Source of the DNA: Fibrobacter succinogenes
GTDB lineage: Bacteria > Fibrobacterota > Fibrobacteria > Fibrobacterales > Fibrobacteraceae
NCBI GenBank assembly: GCA_902779055.1
Contig: CACZAD010000025.1
Location: 1 to 64,000 of the forward strand
Direction of reading: 5' to 3'
DNA length: 64,000 nucleotides
Every line of letters begins with the position of its first letter. Position 1 is the first letter of the stretch. The notes below the pieces were generated by a model. That model saw only the letters and a list, made by a program, of their open reading frames with translations. It was not told where the DNA came from and ran no database searches. The position numbers were made by a program, and so were the translations under genes. Below, in pieces: positions 27,000 through 35,894 of the stretch.

Positions 27000-27770
27000 C
27001 TATTTGCGAACAGCTTCGCGGATCCAGTCGACGTGTTTGTCCTTCCAGTACGCCCAGTCGTGTTCGCCCTCCGGGTCGAACCGCAGTTCGCAGTCCACCT
27101 GAACTGCCTTGCAGAATTCCGTAATCCACGGAACCGTCTTGCCGGACGGGTAGAGCCTGTCGTTGCCCCCCTGCAAAAAGCGAAAACGTCCCGACTGCAT
27201 CTTTTTTGGCGAAGCTAGCGCCAACGGCTCACCGAGGAACCCGCCAAAAGAACTCATCAGCAAACGGTCATCCACCACCCGGCGCCCTTCGAGCGAATAG
27301 ACCAGCACTCCCAGAGATCCATCGGAAACACCCACCAGCGAAACACGTTCCACCGGAGACTTGCGACGGAGCGCCACCGAATCCAGAGCGGCATCCACCG
27401 CATCGATCATCGCCTTAGTGACCCAGTGGTTCTCGCGGCAAGCCGACACGCTCACCACGATTTTCCCGGGATAAAGCTTTGCAAAATCATTACCGGCCAC
27501 AAGGCCCTTCGCACAGTTGCTGCTGCCCATGCCCCCATGGAACCACACGACAACAGACGCATCCGCACGCTTCACCGGCAACGGCTTCTTCGACTTTTTC
27601 ACCTTTGATGTCGCAGCTTCTGCAACACTCGGCCACCAGATCCCAGCCGGGCTCTGGACCGACGCATCATGAACGGACACGACAAGCGAGTCGTACAAAG
27701 ACGCAGGCGCCGCAAAAGCATGCATCACCAGCGTCCCAAGGAGCAGGACTGCAAAAAAAGAACGTCTCAT
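27000..27770 (-). CDS. Secreted alpha/beta-hydrolase-like protein
   Basis: A 256-residue exported protein with a cleavable signal peptide (MRRSFFAVLLLGTLVMHAFA). The fold is indicated by VVVWFHGGMGSSN (oxyanion-hole region), nucleophile elbow SLVGVSDGSLG (Ser as nucleophile, G-x-S-x-G with Asp inside), acidic residue region LQGGNDRLYP, and His in FDPEGEHDWAYW. This suggests an esterase-like serine hydrolase. Acetylxylan or feruloyl esterases look similar, but the substrate is unknown. It is the last gene of a three-gene minus-strand operon, overlapping the previous stop by one base. Confidence 0.75.
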   Translation of the reverse strand: MRRSFFAVLLLGTLVMHAFAAPASLYDSLVVSVHDASVQSPAGIWWPSVAEAATSKVKKSKKPLPVKRADASVVVWFHGGMGSSNCAKGLVAGNDFAKLYPGKIVVSVSACRENHWVTKAMIDAVDAALDSVALRRKSPVERVSLVGVSDGSLGVLVYSLEGRRVVDDRLLMSSFGGFLGEPLALASPKKMQSGRFRFLQGGNDRLYPSGKTVPWITEFCKAVQVDCELRFDPEGEHDWAYWKDKHVDWIREAVRK

Positions 27771-28342
27771 CAGTTCAGTCGCTTCGCGCGGTGCGGCCTA
27801 TGCAATGCACCAATCAGAACCAGCGTGAGTCCGCACGCAATCATCACAAAGACAAGGCCTACGCCCACAAAGCACCAGTAAAAATGGTAGCCGTCCATCA
27901 GGTCTTCCCAGCTGAGGGCTCCATTCGAAGACTGCATCGACTTGACGATGTACTTGTCCCCGATTTTCACGGCACGGACTTCCATCGAGACTTCGCTAGC
28001 ATTCGTATCCGAAAAATCGTACCATTCCGCCAGGTAGTCCAAAATTTCATCGTTTGCGTAAAGGACAAACGTGCAGCCCGTATCGCCGTTGAGCTGGAAA
28101 AAGACCTTGTCAAAAAACGGGATGTTCGATCCGCCAAACAGGCTCGGCACGGCGGCATAGCTCACGCGGCCGTAAAAAAAGTGTTCTTCCCATTCGGCAG
28201 CGGCAAAGCCGTATTCCCAGGAAAATTCCTTCGTGATGCTCCTGACAAGCGGGTACATGTACCACGACACCCAGCAGGCAAGGAACATCAACAGCAAACC
28301 AAAATTGATAAAAGCAACTTTACGGACTCTAAATACGGACAT
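27770..28342 (-). CDS. Two-span membrane protein of unknown function
   Basis: A 190-residue protein with one hydrophobic segment near residues 11-32 (FINFGLLLMFLACWVSWYMY) and a second near 155-180 (YWCFVGVGLVFVMIACGLTLVLIGAL). A mostly polar domain lies between them, presumably outside the cytoplasm. No family recognised. It is flanked at 1 bp and 9 bp by a membrane protein gene and a hydrolase gene, so the three probably act together in the envelope. Confidence 0.65.
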   Translation of the reverse strand: MSVFRVRKVAFINFGLLLMFLACWVSWYMYPLVRSITKEFSWEYGFAAAEWEEHFFYGRVSYAAVPSLFGGSNIPFFDKVFFQLNGDTGCTFVLYANDEILDYLAEWYDFSDTNASEVSMEVRAVKIGDKYIVKSMQSSNGALSWEDLMDGYHFYWCFVGVGLVFVMIACGLTLVLIGALHRPHRAKRLN

Positions 28343-28351
28343 TTTAAAACC

Positions 28352-29140
28352 TTACTCTTTAGACTTGAATATGAAGAAGAACGTCGCAAGCAAAAGCACC
28401 AACGACAAGAAATAGAACGCAAGCGGGATGTTCGCCGACAACGAGATTTCTTTCAGGTTTTCCATCTGGAAAAAGTGGAGCAGTTCGTCACTTTCGCTGA
28501 GCGTCTTATCGTTGTCGAAGTTGTTCCATGCGTTGTAAAGATCCTGGTTTTCCTGGAGAAGCGCCTCGACGCTTGCCGAGAGCGGCATAGGCAGGCTCAT
28601 CTGGTCGTCATGCGAGACGTCGTAACCAAGCCTTGCAGAATCGAGTTTGCGCATCAGCGGGAGCGACGTTTCAACGGGCAGGTCCGCAATCGAGCGGTAA
28701 GCGGATTCGAGTTCATCGAACCACTCCATGCGTTCGGTCAGATAGCGGTGCAGACACGAGATCTTGGCAAGGACGTTTGTCCTGAAGAGTAGCACCGAGG
28801 CAGACGACGGACCCGAATAACCGGCATGCTTGAGCTTTTCGACACCCGCATCGAACGACACCACCACTTCGCGGAGCATCATCATCTGCGAAATGACGAC
28901 CGCCGAATCGACATCGGCACCCGTGCGGACACGTTCCATCGAGCGCATCAGGCTGGATTCGGCAAACTGGTAATCGCAAAGCGACTTGACGTACTGGGAA
29001 TATATGGCGACCTGCGGCTTTTGCGAAACGTAGAACAGAGCCGTGAGGCAAATCGTAAGGACAAAGACAAGCCAAACCCACGGGGTTTGAATTTTTAAGT
29101 GCAAAGTTTCGGCGATTGTCTTTTTCTTTTGCTCAGTCAC
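28352..29140 (-). CDS. Membrane protein with large extracytoplasmic helical domain
   Basis: A 262-residue protein with a short cytoplasmic tail, an N-terminal membrane anchor (WVWLVFVLTICLTALFYV, about 18-35), a helical central domain of about 190 residues, and a C-terminal membrane segment (IPLAFYFLSLVLLLATFFFIF) ending FKSKE. The layout resembles a sensor domain without a signalling output. Family unknown. The start is GTG at 29140, divergent from the lipoprotein gene at 29176, so the short gap between them holds both promoters. Confidence 0.62.
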   Translation of the reverse strand: MTEQKKKTIAETLHLKIQTPWVWLVFVLTICLTALFYVSQKPQVAIYSQYVKSLCDYQFAESSLMRSMERVRTGADVDSAVVISQMMMLREVVVSFDAGVEKLKHAGYSGPSSASVLLFRTNVLAKISCLHRYLTERMEWFDELESAYRSIADLPVETSLPLMRKLDSARLGYDVSHDDQMSLPMPLSASVEALLQENQDLYNAWNNFDNDKTLSESDELLHFFQMENLKEISLSANIPLAFYFLSLVLLLATFFFIFKSKE

Positions 29141-29175
29141 AACTAGAAATTACCTTTTTTTCTACTTTACGAACA

Positions 29176-30594
29176 ATGAAACTCTGTCATTTGCTTGCTT
29201 TTTCCGCCCTTTTATGCAGTCTCGCCGGCTGTACTGTCGAACGTGCCGAAGAACAGATCCTCGCCTGGCACGTCAACGGAGTCAAAAAGACCTCCATCTG
29301 GGTTTATCCGGACGGAGAGATCCTCAAGCGCAACGAATGGTACAACGACGGCATCAAGGAACTCGAGATTCCTTACAAAGACAGCCTCCCGCACGGCGAA
29401 TTCAAGCGCTGGACGGGCTTTGGCGATGTCGCAATGATCGGGCGCTACAACAAAGGGAAAAAAGACGGCAAGTGGACAGTCTACTACCAAAACAAGAAAG
29501 TCGAAGCAGTCCAATTCTATAAAGACGACCACCCCGTTGGCGACTGGGATGGCTATCACCACAATGGGGTAAAGGCATTCGAAGAACATTATGACGACAA
29601 GGGAAACCCCACTGGCGTATGGAAAAAATGGCACGACAACGGAATTCTCGCCGAAGAAAACAGCAACTGCTACAACGAGAAAAAAATCGTTTTTGACAGC
29701 CATCAACCAACACAAGGATTTTTCAAGCGCTACAGCCGGGACTGCAAAATTCTTGAAGACTATGAATGTTTCATGGGCCAAAAACAGGGCAAGTACAAAC
29801 TCTACTACGAATCGTTTGGTTCCCCGGATTCTTCAGCCGAGAGCTGCAGCAAGTCCAAGCTCCTCGAAGAGGGATACGTTGGCGATGCAGAATGCGGAGA
29901 TCATTATTCGCATCCCACCGCACTCTACAGAGCGGACGGTTCTATCATAAAGAAATTAGAATACATCCATGTCAGCGACTGTGGCTATGATCCATCCCGA
30001 ATCTCATGGTTTGACGAGCACGGAAGCCTACTCAGGGAAACCGTGTTCAAGAACCAAAACAACTTCGGATGGGACGGATTTCTCTACGGATTATGCGAAG
30101 GATCAACCAAACTTTTCTGTGCAGAAACCTCGTTTGTTCAATACGCGAACCCTTACGGCAATCTAGATAGCTGCTCATTGAGTCAAAAAGACGCTTTCAG
30201 CCAAAACATCGGCAAGCACAAGGCTACAGTCCGTTACATAAAACCGGGACATAAATTACTTTATGAGGAACACTGGGACTTTAGCAACAATCCAGAATGG
30301 AAATATGATGGGCCAATTCTCCTTGTGACCCGCAGTTTCTACCCCGACAGTATGGGCGGCAGAATGGCAAGCGAAGGCTTCTGGGGGAACCCCACCATCG
30401 AAGGTCAATCCAAGCGCCAAGGCATTTGGCGCAACTGGTACCCGAGTGGCATATTGAAGGACAGCCTCACGTACGTGAACGGGGAACGCGTGGGCGAGCA
30501 GTTCAGCTACGACAGTACAGGTAAATTAACGATCCACAAGACCGAGAACGGGAAGAACCGCCCGGTGATTATGCATTTAATGAGTAGGCAGTAG
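29176..30594 (+). CDS. YwqK/MORN-repeat lipoprotein
   Basis: A 472-residue lipoprotein with signal peptide MKLCHLLAFSALLCSLAGC. The body is a series of about 22-residue repeats of the type G-x-W-x-x-Y-x-x-x-G (GEFKRWTGFGDVAMIGRYNKGKKDGKWTVYY..., PVGDWDGYHHNGVKAFEEHYDDKGNPTGVWKKWHDNG). These are typical of YwqK-type proteins. Databases often label them 'toxin-antitoxin YwqK antitoxin', which is not supported here. Probably an outer-membrane surface protein. Its final codons and stop lie within the heptanucleotide array at 30583. Confidence 0.8.
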   Translation: MKLCHLLAFSALLCSLAGCTVERAEEQILAWHVNGVKKTSIWVYPDGEILKRNEWYNDGIKELEIPYKDSLPHGEFKRWTGFGDVAMIGRYNKGKKDGKWTVYYQNKKVEAVQFYKDDHPVGDWDGYHHNGVKAFEEHYDDKGNPTGVWKKWHDNGILAEENSNCYNEKKIVFDSHQPTQGFFKRYSRDCKILEDYECFMGQKQGKYKLYYESFGSPDSSAESCSKSKLLEEGYVGDAECGDHYSHPTALYRADGSIIKKLEYIHVSDCGYDPSRISWFDEHGSLLRETVFKNQNNFGWDGFLYGLCEGSTKLFCAETSFVQYANPYGNLDSCSLSQKDAFSQNIGKHKATVRYIKPGHKLLYEEHWDFSNNPEWKYDGPILLVTRSFYPDSMGGRMASEGFWGNPTIEGQSKRQGIWRNWYPSGILKDSLTYVNGERVGEQFSYDSTGKLTIHKTENGKNRPVIMHLMSRQ

Positions 30595-30614
30595 GCTGTA
30601 GACAGTGGGCTGCG
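30583..30614. repeat. Heptanucleotide-period repeat at the end of the YwqK-like gene
   Basis: Units AGTAGGC, AGTAGGC, TGTAGAC, AGTGGGC. The array provides the last three codons (SRQ) and the TAG stop of the preceding gene. Confidence 0.75.
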
Positions 30615-30634
30615 AAAAGTGCCGTGCCCATGCC

Positions 30635-31096
30635 TCATCTTACGACGCTTGAGACTTCGATGGACTGCGTGGAGCCCTTGAAATCCCAGTAGACCTTGAC
30701 TTTGACCTGCTTGGCATAAACGTGCTGGAGAGTCTCGAACTGGGACGTATTCTGGGATGTATAATTTGAAGTCGCAGCAACAGTCACTTCGGGCGTGTAC
30801 GTGACGGTTGCCGAATCGCCGAGGCCACGGGCCCACTTGCGGTTGATGGCATCGACTTCGAAGGTCGTATCGCTATTCGCTTTTGACGGGATGGACGCAA
30901 TTCCCACGGACTTGAGGGAATCGAGAACCTGCTGGGCCACCTCTACGGCGCCGTCTCGACCACGGATGCGCAGCAAGGCGTCATGATTGCCCCCCTGAAG
31001 GTTCAGGACGGCCATATACATAAAACCGAGGACCGCAGCAGCGACCAAGATTTCGACAATTCCGAATCCCTTTTTGTTCTTCAAAAGCTTCATCAT
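30635..31096 (-). CDS. Type IV pilin-like/pseudopilin protein (PilV-like)
   Basis: A 154-residue prepilin with a type III signal peptide: basic leader MMKLLKNKK then GFGIVEILVAAAVLGFMYMAVLNLQ, cleavage after the Gly, Glu at position 5 of the mature chain. The remainder is a small globular domain ending in VSSVV. Minor pseudopilin of a type IV pilus or type II secretion system; no assembly genes are in this window. ATG 31096 has AGGTG five bases upstream. It follows the other pilin by 7 bp. Confidence 0.82.
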   Translation of the reverse strand: MMKLLKNKKGFGIVEILVAAAVLGFMYMAVLNLQGGNHDALLRIRGRDGAVEVAQQVLDSLKSVGIASIPSKANSDTTFEVDAINRKWARGLGDSATVTYTPEVTVAATSNYTSQNTSQFETLQHVYAKQVKVKVYWDFKGSTQSIEVSSVVR

Positions 31097-31103
31097 AGTA
31101 CAC

Positions 31104-31640
31104 CTACAAACGGGTCCAGGAGCCATCCAAGTTCCACATCGGGATAATCATATTCTTGTCCCTAGCCTTTACGGCAACCCCATAGTTGGAATTGGTGCCG
31201 TACTGCACACAGACATAACCTTCGGTCGGAGCGGCCGAAAGCCCAATGCGCGGGCGGAAAATGATTCCGTTGGCCCAGTCACTCCCCTGGACATCGTGTC
31301 CATCGGCGAAGTTCGCGCCACAGTTAAATGTAGCCGGGGCTTCGATGCTAAAGCTGTCGAAATGATCTGCCGGATGGTCATCGCAGTTATCCGTCACGTA
31401 GGCAACGAGCATCTGGTCGCCGGCCTTCATCACGCAAACGGGGCTGGAGAGCCTGTTGGATTCGTTCGCGACACGTTCCAAAAAAGCCGCCGTGTTCACG
31501 GCGTAATCCTTAACGCGGCTGTTGATCACCGCGTTACGCAGGCCGACTACACCCATCGACGACAAGATGCCCATGATCGACACAACGACCAGGACTTCGA
31601 CCAATGTGTAGCCGCTCTTTTTTGAACCAACTGTTAACAT
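31104..31640 (-). CDS. Type IV pilin-like/pseudopilin protein (GspH/FimT-like)
   Basis: A 178-residue prepilin with leader MLTVGSKKSG and hydrophobic helix YTLVEVLVVVSIMGILSSMGVVGLRNAV (Glu5 present). The globular part has a Cys-containing domain (PVCVMKAGDQ...NCDDHPADH) as in GspH/FimT-type minor pseudopilins. ATG 31640 is preceded by GGAG at 8 bases; further upstream codons are unlikely. It is transcribed with the following pilin gene. Confidence 0.82.
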   Translation of the reverse strand: MLTVGSKKSGYTLVEVLVVVSIMGILSSMGVVGLRNAVINSRVKDYAVNTAAFLERVANESNRLSSPVCVMKAGDQMLVAYVTDNCDDHPADHFDSFSIEAPATFNCGANFADGHDVQGSDWANGIIFRPRIGLSAAPTEGYVCVQYGTNSNYGVAVKARDKNMIIPMWNLDGSWTRL

Positions 31641-31822
31641 AACGAAATCTCCAAGCGACAAACTCCCAAATCGACCCAAAGTTAGCAATAAAACGGAACC
31701 ATTTTTCGGATTGTTCCAATTCGTAATATACATAAAAGTTATAGCCAGGTAAACATTTGTAAACACAAAATATGTTTTTGCTGAAAAATGTGATAAAAAT
31801 CGCATTTCGCCCCCTCATTTTT

Positions 31823-31852
31823 TTGATGGGCTCCACTCATTTTTTCTATATT
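31823..31852 (+). promoter_or_regulatory. Promoter of tRNA-Leu(TAA)
   Basis: TTGATG and TATATT separated by 18 bp, ending 15 bp before the tRNA. Confidence 0.6.
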
Positions 31853-31867
31853 CTGGACGCACAACCT

Positions 31868-31950
<83 letters not shown>

Positions 31951-32373
31951 TTGTTATTCTATCCAAACAGCATCTATTATCCGCGCGAAGCGGTTGATGA
32001 AAAGCTTGCCAAGGGTGAGCTTGAAAAGACGAAGAAGTACCTGATCGACTGGACGGAGCGCCATCGCGAAGAGATTTGGGAATGCGCCCGCGAAGATGCG
32101 GAACAGCCTTCTGACGAGATTCTGCTCGACAACCTGCGCGCACTGCTCCTTTGCAAGGGTTCGCTCCAGCCGGCTGCCGAGATGGGCGCCATGATCCGCG
32201 AAATCACGAAGGAAGTGTGGTACCAGAACGAGAACGGGCCGAAGGATCCGGACGTGATCGCCGTGGACTGGCAGACGAAGTACTTGACCAAGTGGCGTGA
32301 AGCCAGAATGTTCGAGGCGTTCATCCTCATCGAAAAGAACGCCAAACAGCTTGTCGAAATTTTAAGAAAGTAA
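31951..32373 (+). CDS. Hypothetical protein abutting tRNA-Leu, start unclear (possibly 5'-truncated)
   Basis: An open frame of about 140 codons starts directly at the tRNA 3' end. The protein-like part runs from [20 protein letters not shown] to the C-terminus [11 protein letters not shown], and its codon use matches neighbouring genes. There is no ATG until midway (MGAMIREI) and no ribosome site for the TTG at 31951, while the frame upstream runs through the tRNA. It may be a gene whose 5' end was lost by a recombination at the tRNA, or one using a non-canonical start. Helical, charged, no family recognised. Confidence 0.5.
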   Translation: MLFYPNSIYYPREAVDEKLAKGELEKTKKYLIDWTERHREEIWECAREDAEQPSDEILLDNLRALLLCKGSLQPAAEMGAMIREITKEVWYQNENGPKDPDVIAVDWQTKYLTKWREARMFEAFILIEKNAKQLVEILRK

Positions 32374-32376
32374 AAG

Positions 32377-32398
32377 AAGCGCCGGAGGCGCTTTTTTT
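32377..32398 (+). terminator. Terminator after the tRNA-Leu-linked frame
   Basis: Perfect 7-bp stem AAGCGCC/GGCGCTT with GGA loop followed by a T run, four bases after the stop codon. Confidence 0.85.
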
Positions 32399-32399
32399 G

Positions 32400-32523
32400 T
32401 TATGCCGGCCACTGCGCCGGCCTCTTGTTGTCATGCCGGCCTCCGTGCCGGCATCGCCTTTAACTGTGTAAGGTGGCCCCGTCCCGGCACAAGGCCGGGA
32501 TGACATTGGAGTCCGGGGTGACA
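32400..32523. repeat. Palindromic elements including a nested composite
   Basis: Two reverse-type units (TATGCCGGCC...GCCGGCC and TGTCATGCCGGC...GCCGGCAT) precede a composite at 32466-32523. Its outer arms GGCCCCG and GTCCGGGGTGACA enclose a full inner unit at 32482-32505 (TCCCGGC...GCCGGGATGACA). The same inner 24-mer occurs, reverse-complemented, at 47122-47145. Confidence 0.85.
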
Positions 32524-32530
32524 GTAAGGG

Positions 32531-33055
32531 TTAATTGCCGGCGTGGAAGCGGACGGGAATCCAAATCTCGAGTTTACCCTGCGCGCTTGGCGGCAACCGC
32601 CAAAAGTATTCGATGTGCTTGAGAACCTTTTCCTGGAACGCCGCATTGTCGGCATCCGAGAACATCACCTGCGGAGCCATGAAACGCCCAAGACTATCAA
32701 GAGTCAAGCGTAGCCCCAGAATCACATCATCCTCGGACTTGAAGAAATTGCGCCCCTTATGGTTCGGCTTGATCTTTTTGAAGTACTCCGTCGACAGGTA
32801 ATGCAACCCAGCAGCACGTCCCTGCAAGAACTGCGCCAGGCGATTCAGGTCGCGACCCGCCGTATTCTCGAGGACGTAAATTTCGTCAATCGAAGGCATG
32901 ATCACGCGGCCCACAAACTTGCCTTCGACAGGGGGCGCAGGCGGCACATTTTCGACATCCACGACAGGCTCATAACGAGGAACACTGTACACAAAATACA
33001 GGACGGCCGCAAAGACCAGCATAAAAGCCAACACTGGCGCATTACGTTTAAGCAT
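32531..33055 (-). CDS. Membrane-anchored protein with TonB/AgmX-like C-terminal domain
   Basis: About 174 residues: N-terminal anchor APVLAFMLVFAAVLYFVYSV, a proline-containing linker (VENVPPAPPVEGK), and a C-terminal domain DVILGLRLTLDSLGRFMAPQVMFSDA...KVLKHIEYFWRLPPSAQGKLEIWIPVRF. This last part resembles the AgmX/TonB C-terminal fold (beta-alpha-beta, conserved W). Starts considered: GTG 33061 overlapping the recJ stop, or ATG 33055; I prefer ATG. Last gene of the ftsX-envC-holB-recJ operon. Confidence 0.6.
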   Translation of the reverse strand: MLKRNAPVLAFMLVFAAVLYFVYSVPRYEPVVDVENVPPAPPVEGKFVGRVIMPSIDEIYVLENTAGRDLNRLAQFLQGRAAGLHYLSTEYFKKIKPNHKGRNFFKSEDDVILGLRLTLDSLGRFMAPQVMFSDADNAAFQEKVLKHIEYFWRLPPSAQGKLEIWIPVRFHAGN

Positions 33056-33057
33056 AA

Positions 33058-34770
33058 TCACTCGATAGACTTGATGCAGAGCTGCACCGTTTTAGTGTTG
33101 TTGTAATAGTTCCAAATCGGTTCGAATACGATGGATATCGGACGGGAACGTCCAAGCAAGGCCTTGCTCTTGCGCAGCCCAAAGGCAATCGCCGGGAACA
33201 CGGCACTCCCCGCCTGCGAAATTTCCATCTGCAAATGTCCACCGCGGAGTTCACGCACGCGATGCACGGTAACACCATCGGCACGGAACGACGGATACGG
33301 GAAGTTCCCGCCAAACGGTTCCAGCAAATCGATGTAATCCAAAATCGAACGTTCGCGCACAGGGTAGCGGCCACTCGGGTTCCGCGTTTCGACGACCAGT
33401 TCGCGCAAGGCAATTTTCATATCGTAGGGATAAGCCTCGTCGGTGTTCACGACTTCGCCCGTGTAGCCCTGGTCGGCAGCAGACTGCAGCAGACGCCTGC
33501 GCAGTTCGTCAATCTTTTCGGCAGCAAGCGAAAAGCCTGCCGCATTGGCGTGGCCACCCCATCGGTCAAAAAGTTCACGGCTTTCAAAAAGCGCCTTGTG
33601 CCAGTTGAAGCCCGGTACAGCACGCGCACTCGCATGGGCCATGCCGTCAATAATCGAAAGCACCGCAGACGGCCTGTGGAATTCTTGCGCAAGCTTTGCC
33701 GCGACAATGCCGATCACGCCCACGTGCCAGTTTTCACCCGCGACAACGATGACGGTCGGGATGGATTCTCCGTAAACGGCCCTGACCTGCGCCATCGCCA
33801 TTTCGGTAATTTCGGCCTCTTTCTGCTTGCGGCGAGCGTTCCACATCTTGAGTTCTTCCAAAAGCTGCGGGGCATCGCCCTTGTTTTCGCACAAAAGAAG
33901 TTTAAGTGCCGGATCCGGGCGTTCCATACGGCCGGGAGCGTTCAAAAGCGGAGCGAGCTTGTACATCACGTCGATGCCGCCCACGCAACTGTGCGGTCGC
34001 ATGAGGGAGCTGTACATTTCTTGCACGCCGGGCCAGCGGCTGTTCCTCAGGCAATCAAGGCCTGTCCGCGTAAAATAGCGGTTCTCGGGAGTCATCTGCA
34101 CAAGGTCGGCAAGCGTCCCAAGCGCCACCAAGTCCAGGTATTCCACCGGGGCCTTTATCCCCAGGCGGCTGAACAAGGCACAAATAAACTTATACGAAAC
34201 GCCGACACCGCAAAGTTCCGGATTCGGGTAAGTGTCACCTTCCTGGTGCGGGTCCAGAAGCACATCGCTTATGGGGAGTCCATCGCCCGACGGCTGATGA
34301 TGGTCCATGACCATGACCGCCATTCCCAGTTCCTTGGCGTGGGCAATTTCCAGATTGGCCGTAATGCCCGTATCAACGGTGATCAAGTTGCGGGCGCCAG
34401 CCTCGTACATTTCGTCGACGGCAGAAATCGAAAGTCCGTAGCCATCACCAAAGCGGTTCGGGAGGCGCCATTCCGATTCAATGCCAACAGTCTTGAGGCA
34501 ACGCGTCAAAAGCGTCACCGAGGTCATGCCGTCCAGGTCGTAGTCGCCAAAAATGAACACGCGCTCGCCGCGGTCGCGGACAGCGAGAATCCATTCGACA
34601 GCCTTGTCCATACCCATCATGAGGAACGGGTCGTGTACGTCGTTTTCGCAGCAGCGCAACATATGGTATGCGTCAGCCACCGTCTTGATGCCGCGCGACA
34701 CGAGGAATCTCGCCACCGCATGCGGAATCTTTAACGTCGAGGACAAGGTTGAGGCGACAAGATCTTCCAT
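33058..34770 (-). CDS. recJ: Single-stranded-DNA-specific exonuclease RecJ
   Basis: A 570-residue DHH/DHHA1 5'-3' exonuclease used in recombination and mismatch repair. Visible motifs: FGDYDLDGMTSVTLL (metal ligands), TVDTGITANLEI, VMDHHQPSGDGLP (DHH), LCGVGVSYKF, and C-terminal GGHANAAGFSL (DHHA1). Length is normal. It overlaps holB by one base (TAATG), indicating coupled translation. Confidence 0.95.
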   Translation of the reverse strand: MEDLVASTLSSTLKIPHAVARFLVSRGIKTVADAYHMLRCCENDVHDPFLMMGMDKAVEWILAVRDRGERVFIFGDYDLDGMTSVTLLTRCLKTVGIESEWRLPNRFGDGYGLSISAVDEMYEAGARNLITVDTGITANLEIAHAKELGMAVMVMDHHQPSGDGLPISDVLLDPHQEGDTYPNPELCGVGVSYKFICALFSRLGIKAPVEYLDLVALGTLADLVQMTPENRYFTRTGLDCLRNSRWPGVQEMYSSLMRPHSCVGGIDVMYKLAPLLNAPGRMERPDPALKLLLCENKGDAPQLLEELKMWNARRKQKEAEITEMAMAQVRAVYGESIPTVIVVAGENWHVGVIGIVAAKLAQEFHRPSAVLSIIDGMAHASARAVPGFNWHKALFESRELFDRWGGHANAAGFSLAAEKIDELRRRLLQSAADQGYTGEVVNTDEAYPYDMKIALRELVVETRNPSGRYPVRERSILDYIDLLEPFGGNFPYPSFRADGVTVHRVRELRGGHLQMEISQAGSAVFPAIAFGLRKSKALLGRSRPISIVFEPIWNYYNNTKTVQLCIKSIE

Positions 34771-35894
34771 TACTTGTAGCCTTCAAAAAGTTTCATCGAG
34801 AGGTTCTGGAGGCACATCACAGCCGCCATACGTCTCGACGCAATTTGCGACATCGTTTCCTGGACACAGACGAGCGCAAGTTCCAATGCCGAAGCCCCCA
34901 CCTGCGGGAAGCGTTCGAGGTTCACCTGGCTAGTCGTTTCAGGGATCCGGAGCGGGGCGCCAGACTCACGGCGCAGCAAGTCCGCGATCAAGAACGACAG
35001 GACTTCCAAAAAATGGTTCACGATGGCAGGGTCTTCGAGTCCGGAATCTTCGAGCTTGAAGAACAGGTCGGTGTAGTCCTGAGAAAGGGACTTCTCGATA
35101 AAATCGACCGCCAGGGGGCACCATTCCTTGACGTGTTCGGCATAGTAGAGCGCCATGCCAGGCGACCCCACGGCAAGCCCGATTACGTCGTCGGTCAGAG
35201 TCGATTCGTCAAAATCTTCGCCACCCACGCGGAGCGCTTCGTTACGCACTTCTTCGTCGGTCAGGGGCGGCAGGTGCAGCGAAAGGCAACGGGAACGGAT
35301 GGTCTGCAAAAGCTTTTCGCGCGAGGAAGTCGTCAAGATGAAGTACGTGTTCGGCGGAACTTCTTCGAGCGTCTTGAGGAACGCGTTTGCCGCAGAATCG
35401 TTCATGCGGTCGGCTTCGGCGATGATCACCACGCGCACGCGGTCGCCCTTCATGGCAAAGGAGGCGGTCATCGTACGGATGAGTTCCACCGAAATCAGGG
35501 CCCCGGCGCTAAAGATGTCGACGCGGTAGGGGTTCTTGGTAATTTCTTCGATGTACGCCTGCTTAAAATCCTGGATGGTCTTTGCGGTACTCCCCGCAGA
35601 AACATCGGCCGCATTACGGGCACTCGCTTCCTTGGCCTCCATGGGCACGACCCAGTTGTCGGTGACACCCGTATCGGCGGCCATCTTGCAGCCAAAGCAG
35701 TTTTTACAGGGGCGAACGCTCGGGTTCGTACACTGCAACGCCTGGGCAATCTCCATCGCGAGCGCTTTTTTGCCAATGCCCACAGGACCGTCGATAAGAA
35801 TCGACTGCGGGAACCGGTTCTCACGCAACGCCGCCATAAGACGGATGCGGATCCGTTCCTGAGATGCAGGGCCATTCAAGCGATATTCAATCAT
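34770..35894 (-). CDS. holB: DNA polymerase III delta' subunit
   Basis: Clamp-loader AAA+ subunit, 374 residues from ATG 35894. Walker A is SILIDGPVGIGKKALAMEIA; a zinc module CKNCFGCK lies near residue 60. Walker B is replaced by VVIIAEADRMN and the sensor region is NTYFILTTSSREKLLQTIRSRC. The ATG overlaps the TGA of the upstream M23 gene (ATGA), which decides the start. Confidence 0.93.
   Translation of the reverse strand: MIEYRLNGPASQERIRIRLMAALRENRFPQSILIDGPVGIGKKALAMEIAQALQCTNPSVRPCKNCFGCKMAADTGVTDNWVVPMEAKEASARNAADVSAGSTAKTIQDFKQAYIEEITKNPYRVDIFSAGALISVELIRTMTASFAMKGDRVRVVIIAEADRMNDSAANAFLKTLEEVPPNTYFILTTSSREKLLQTIRSRCLSLHLPPLTDEEVRNEALRVGGEDFDESTLTDDVIGLAVGSPGMALYYAEHVKEWCPLAVDFIEKSLSQDYTDLFFKLEDSGLEDPAIVNHFLEVLSFLIADLLRRESGAPLRIPETTSQVNLERFPQVGASALELALVCVQETMSQIASRRMAAVMCLQNLSMKLFEGYK

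Noticed and set aside
29176..30594. Antitoxin of a YwqK toxin-antitoxin system
   Set aside because: The protein is a lipoprotein with MORN-like repeats, and there is no partner toxin gene.
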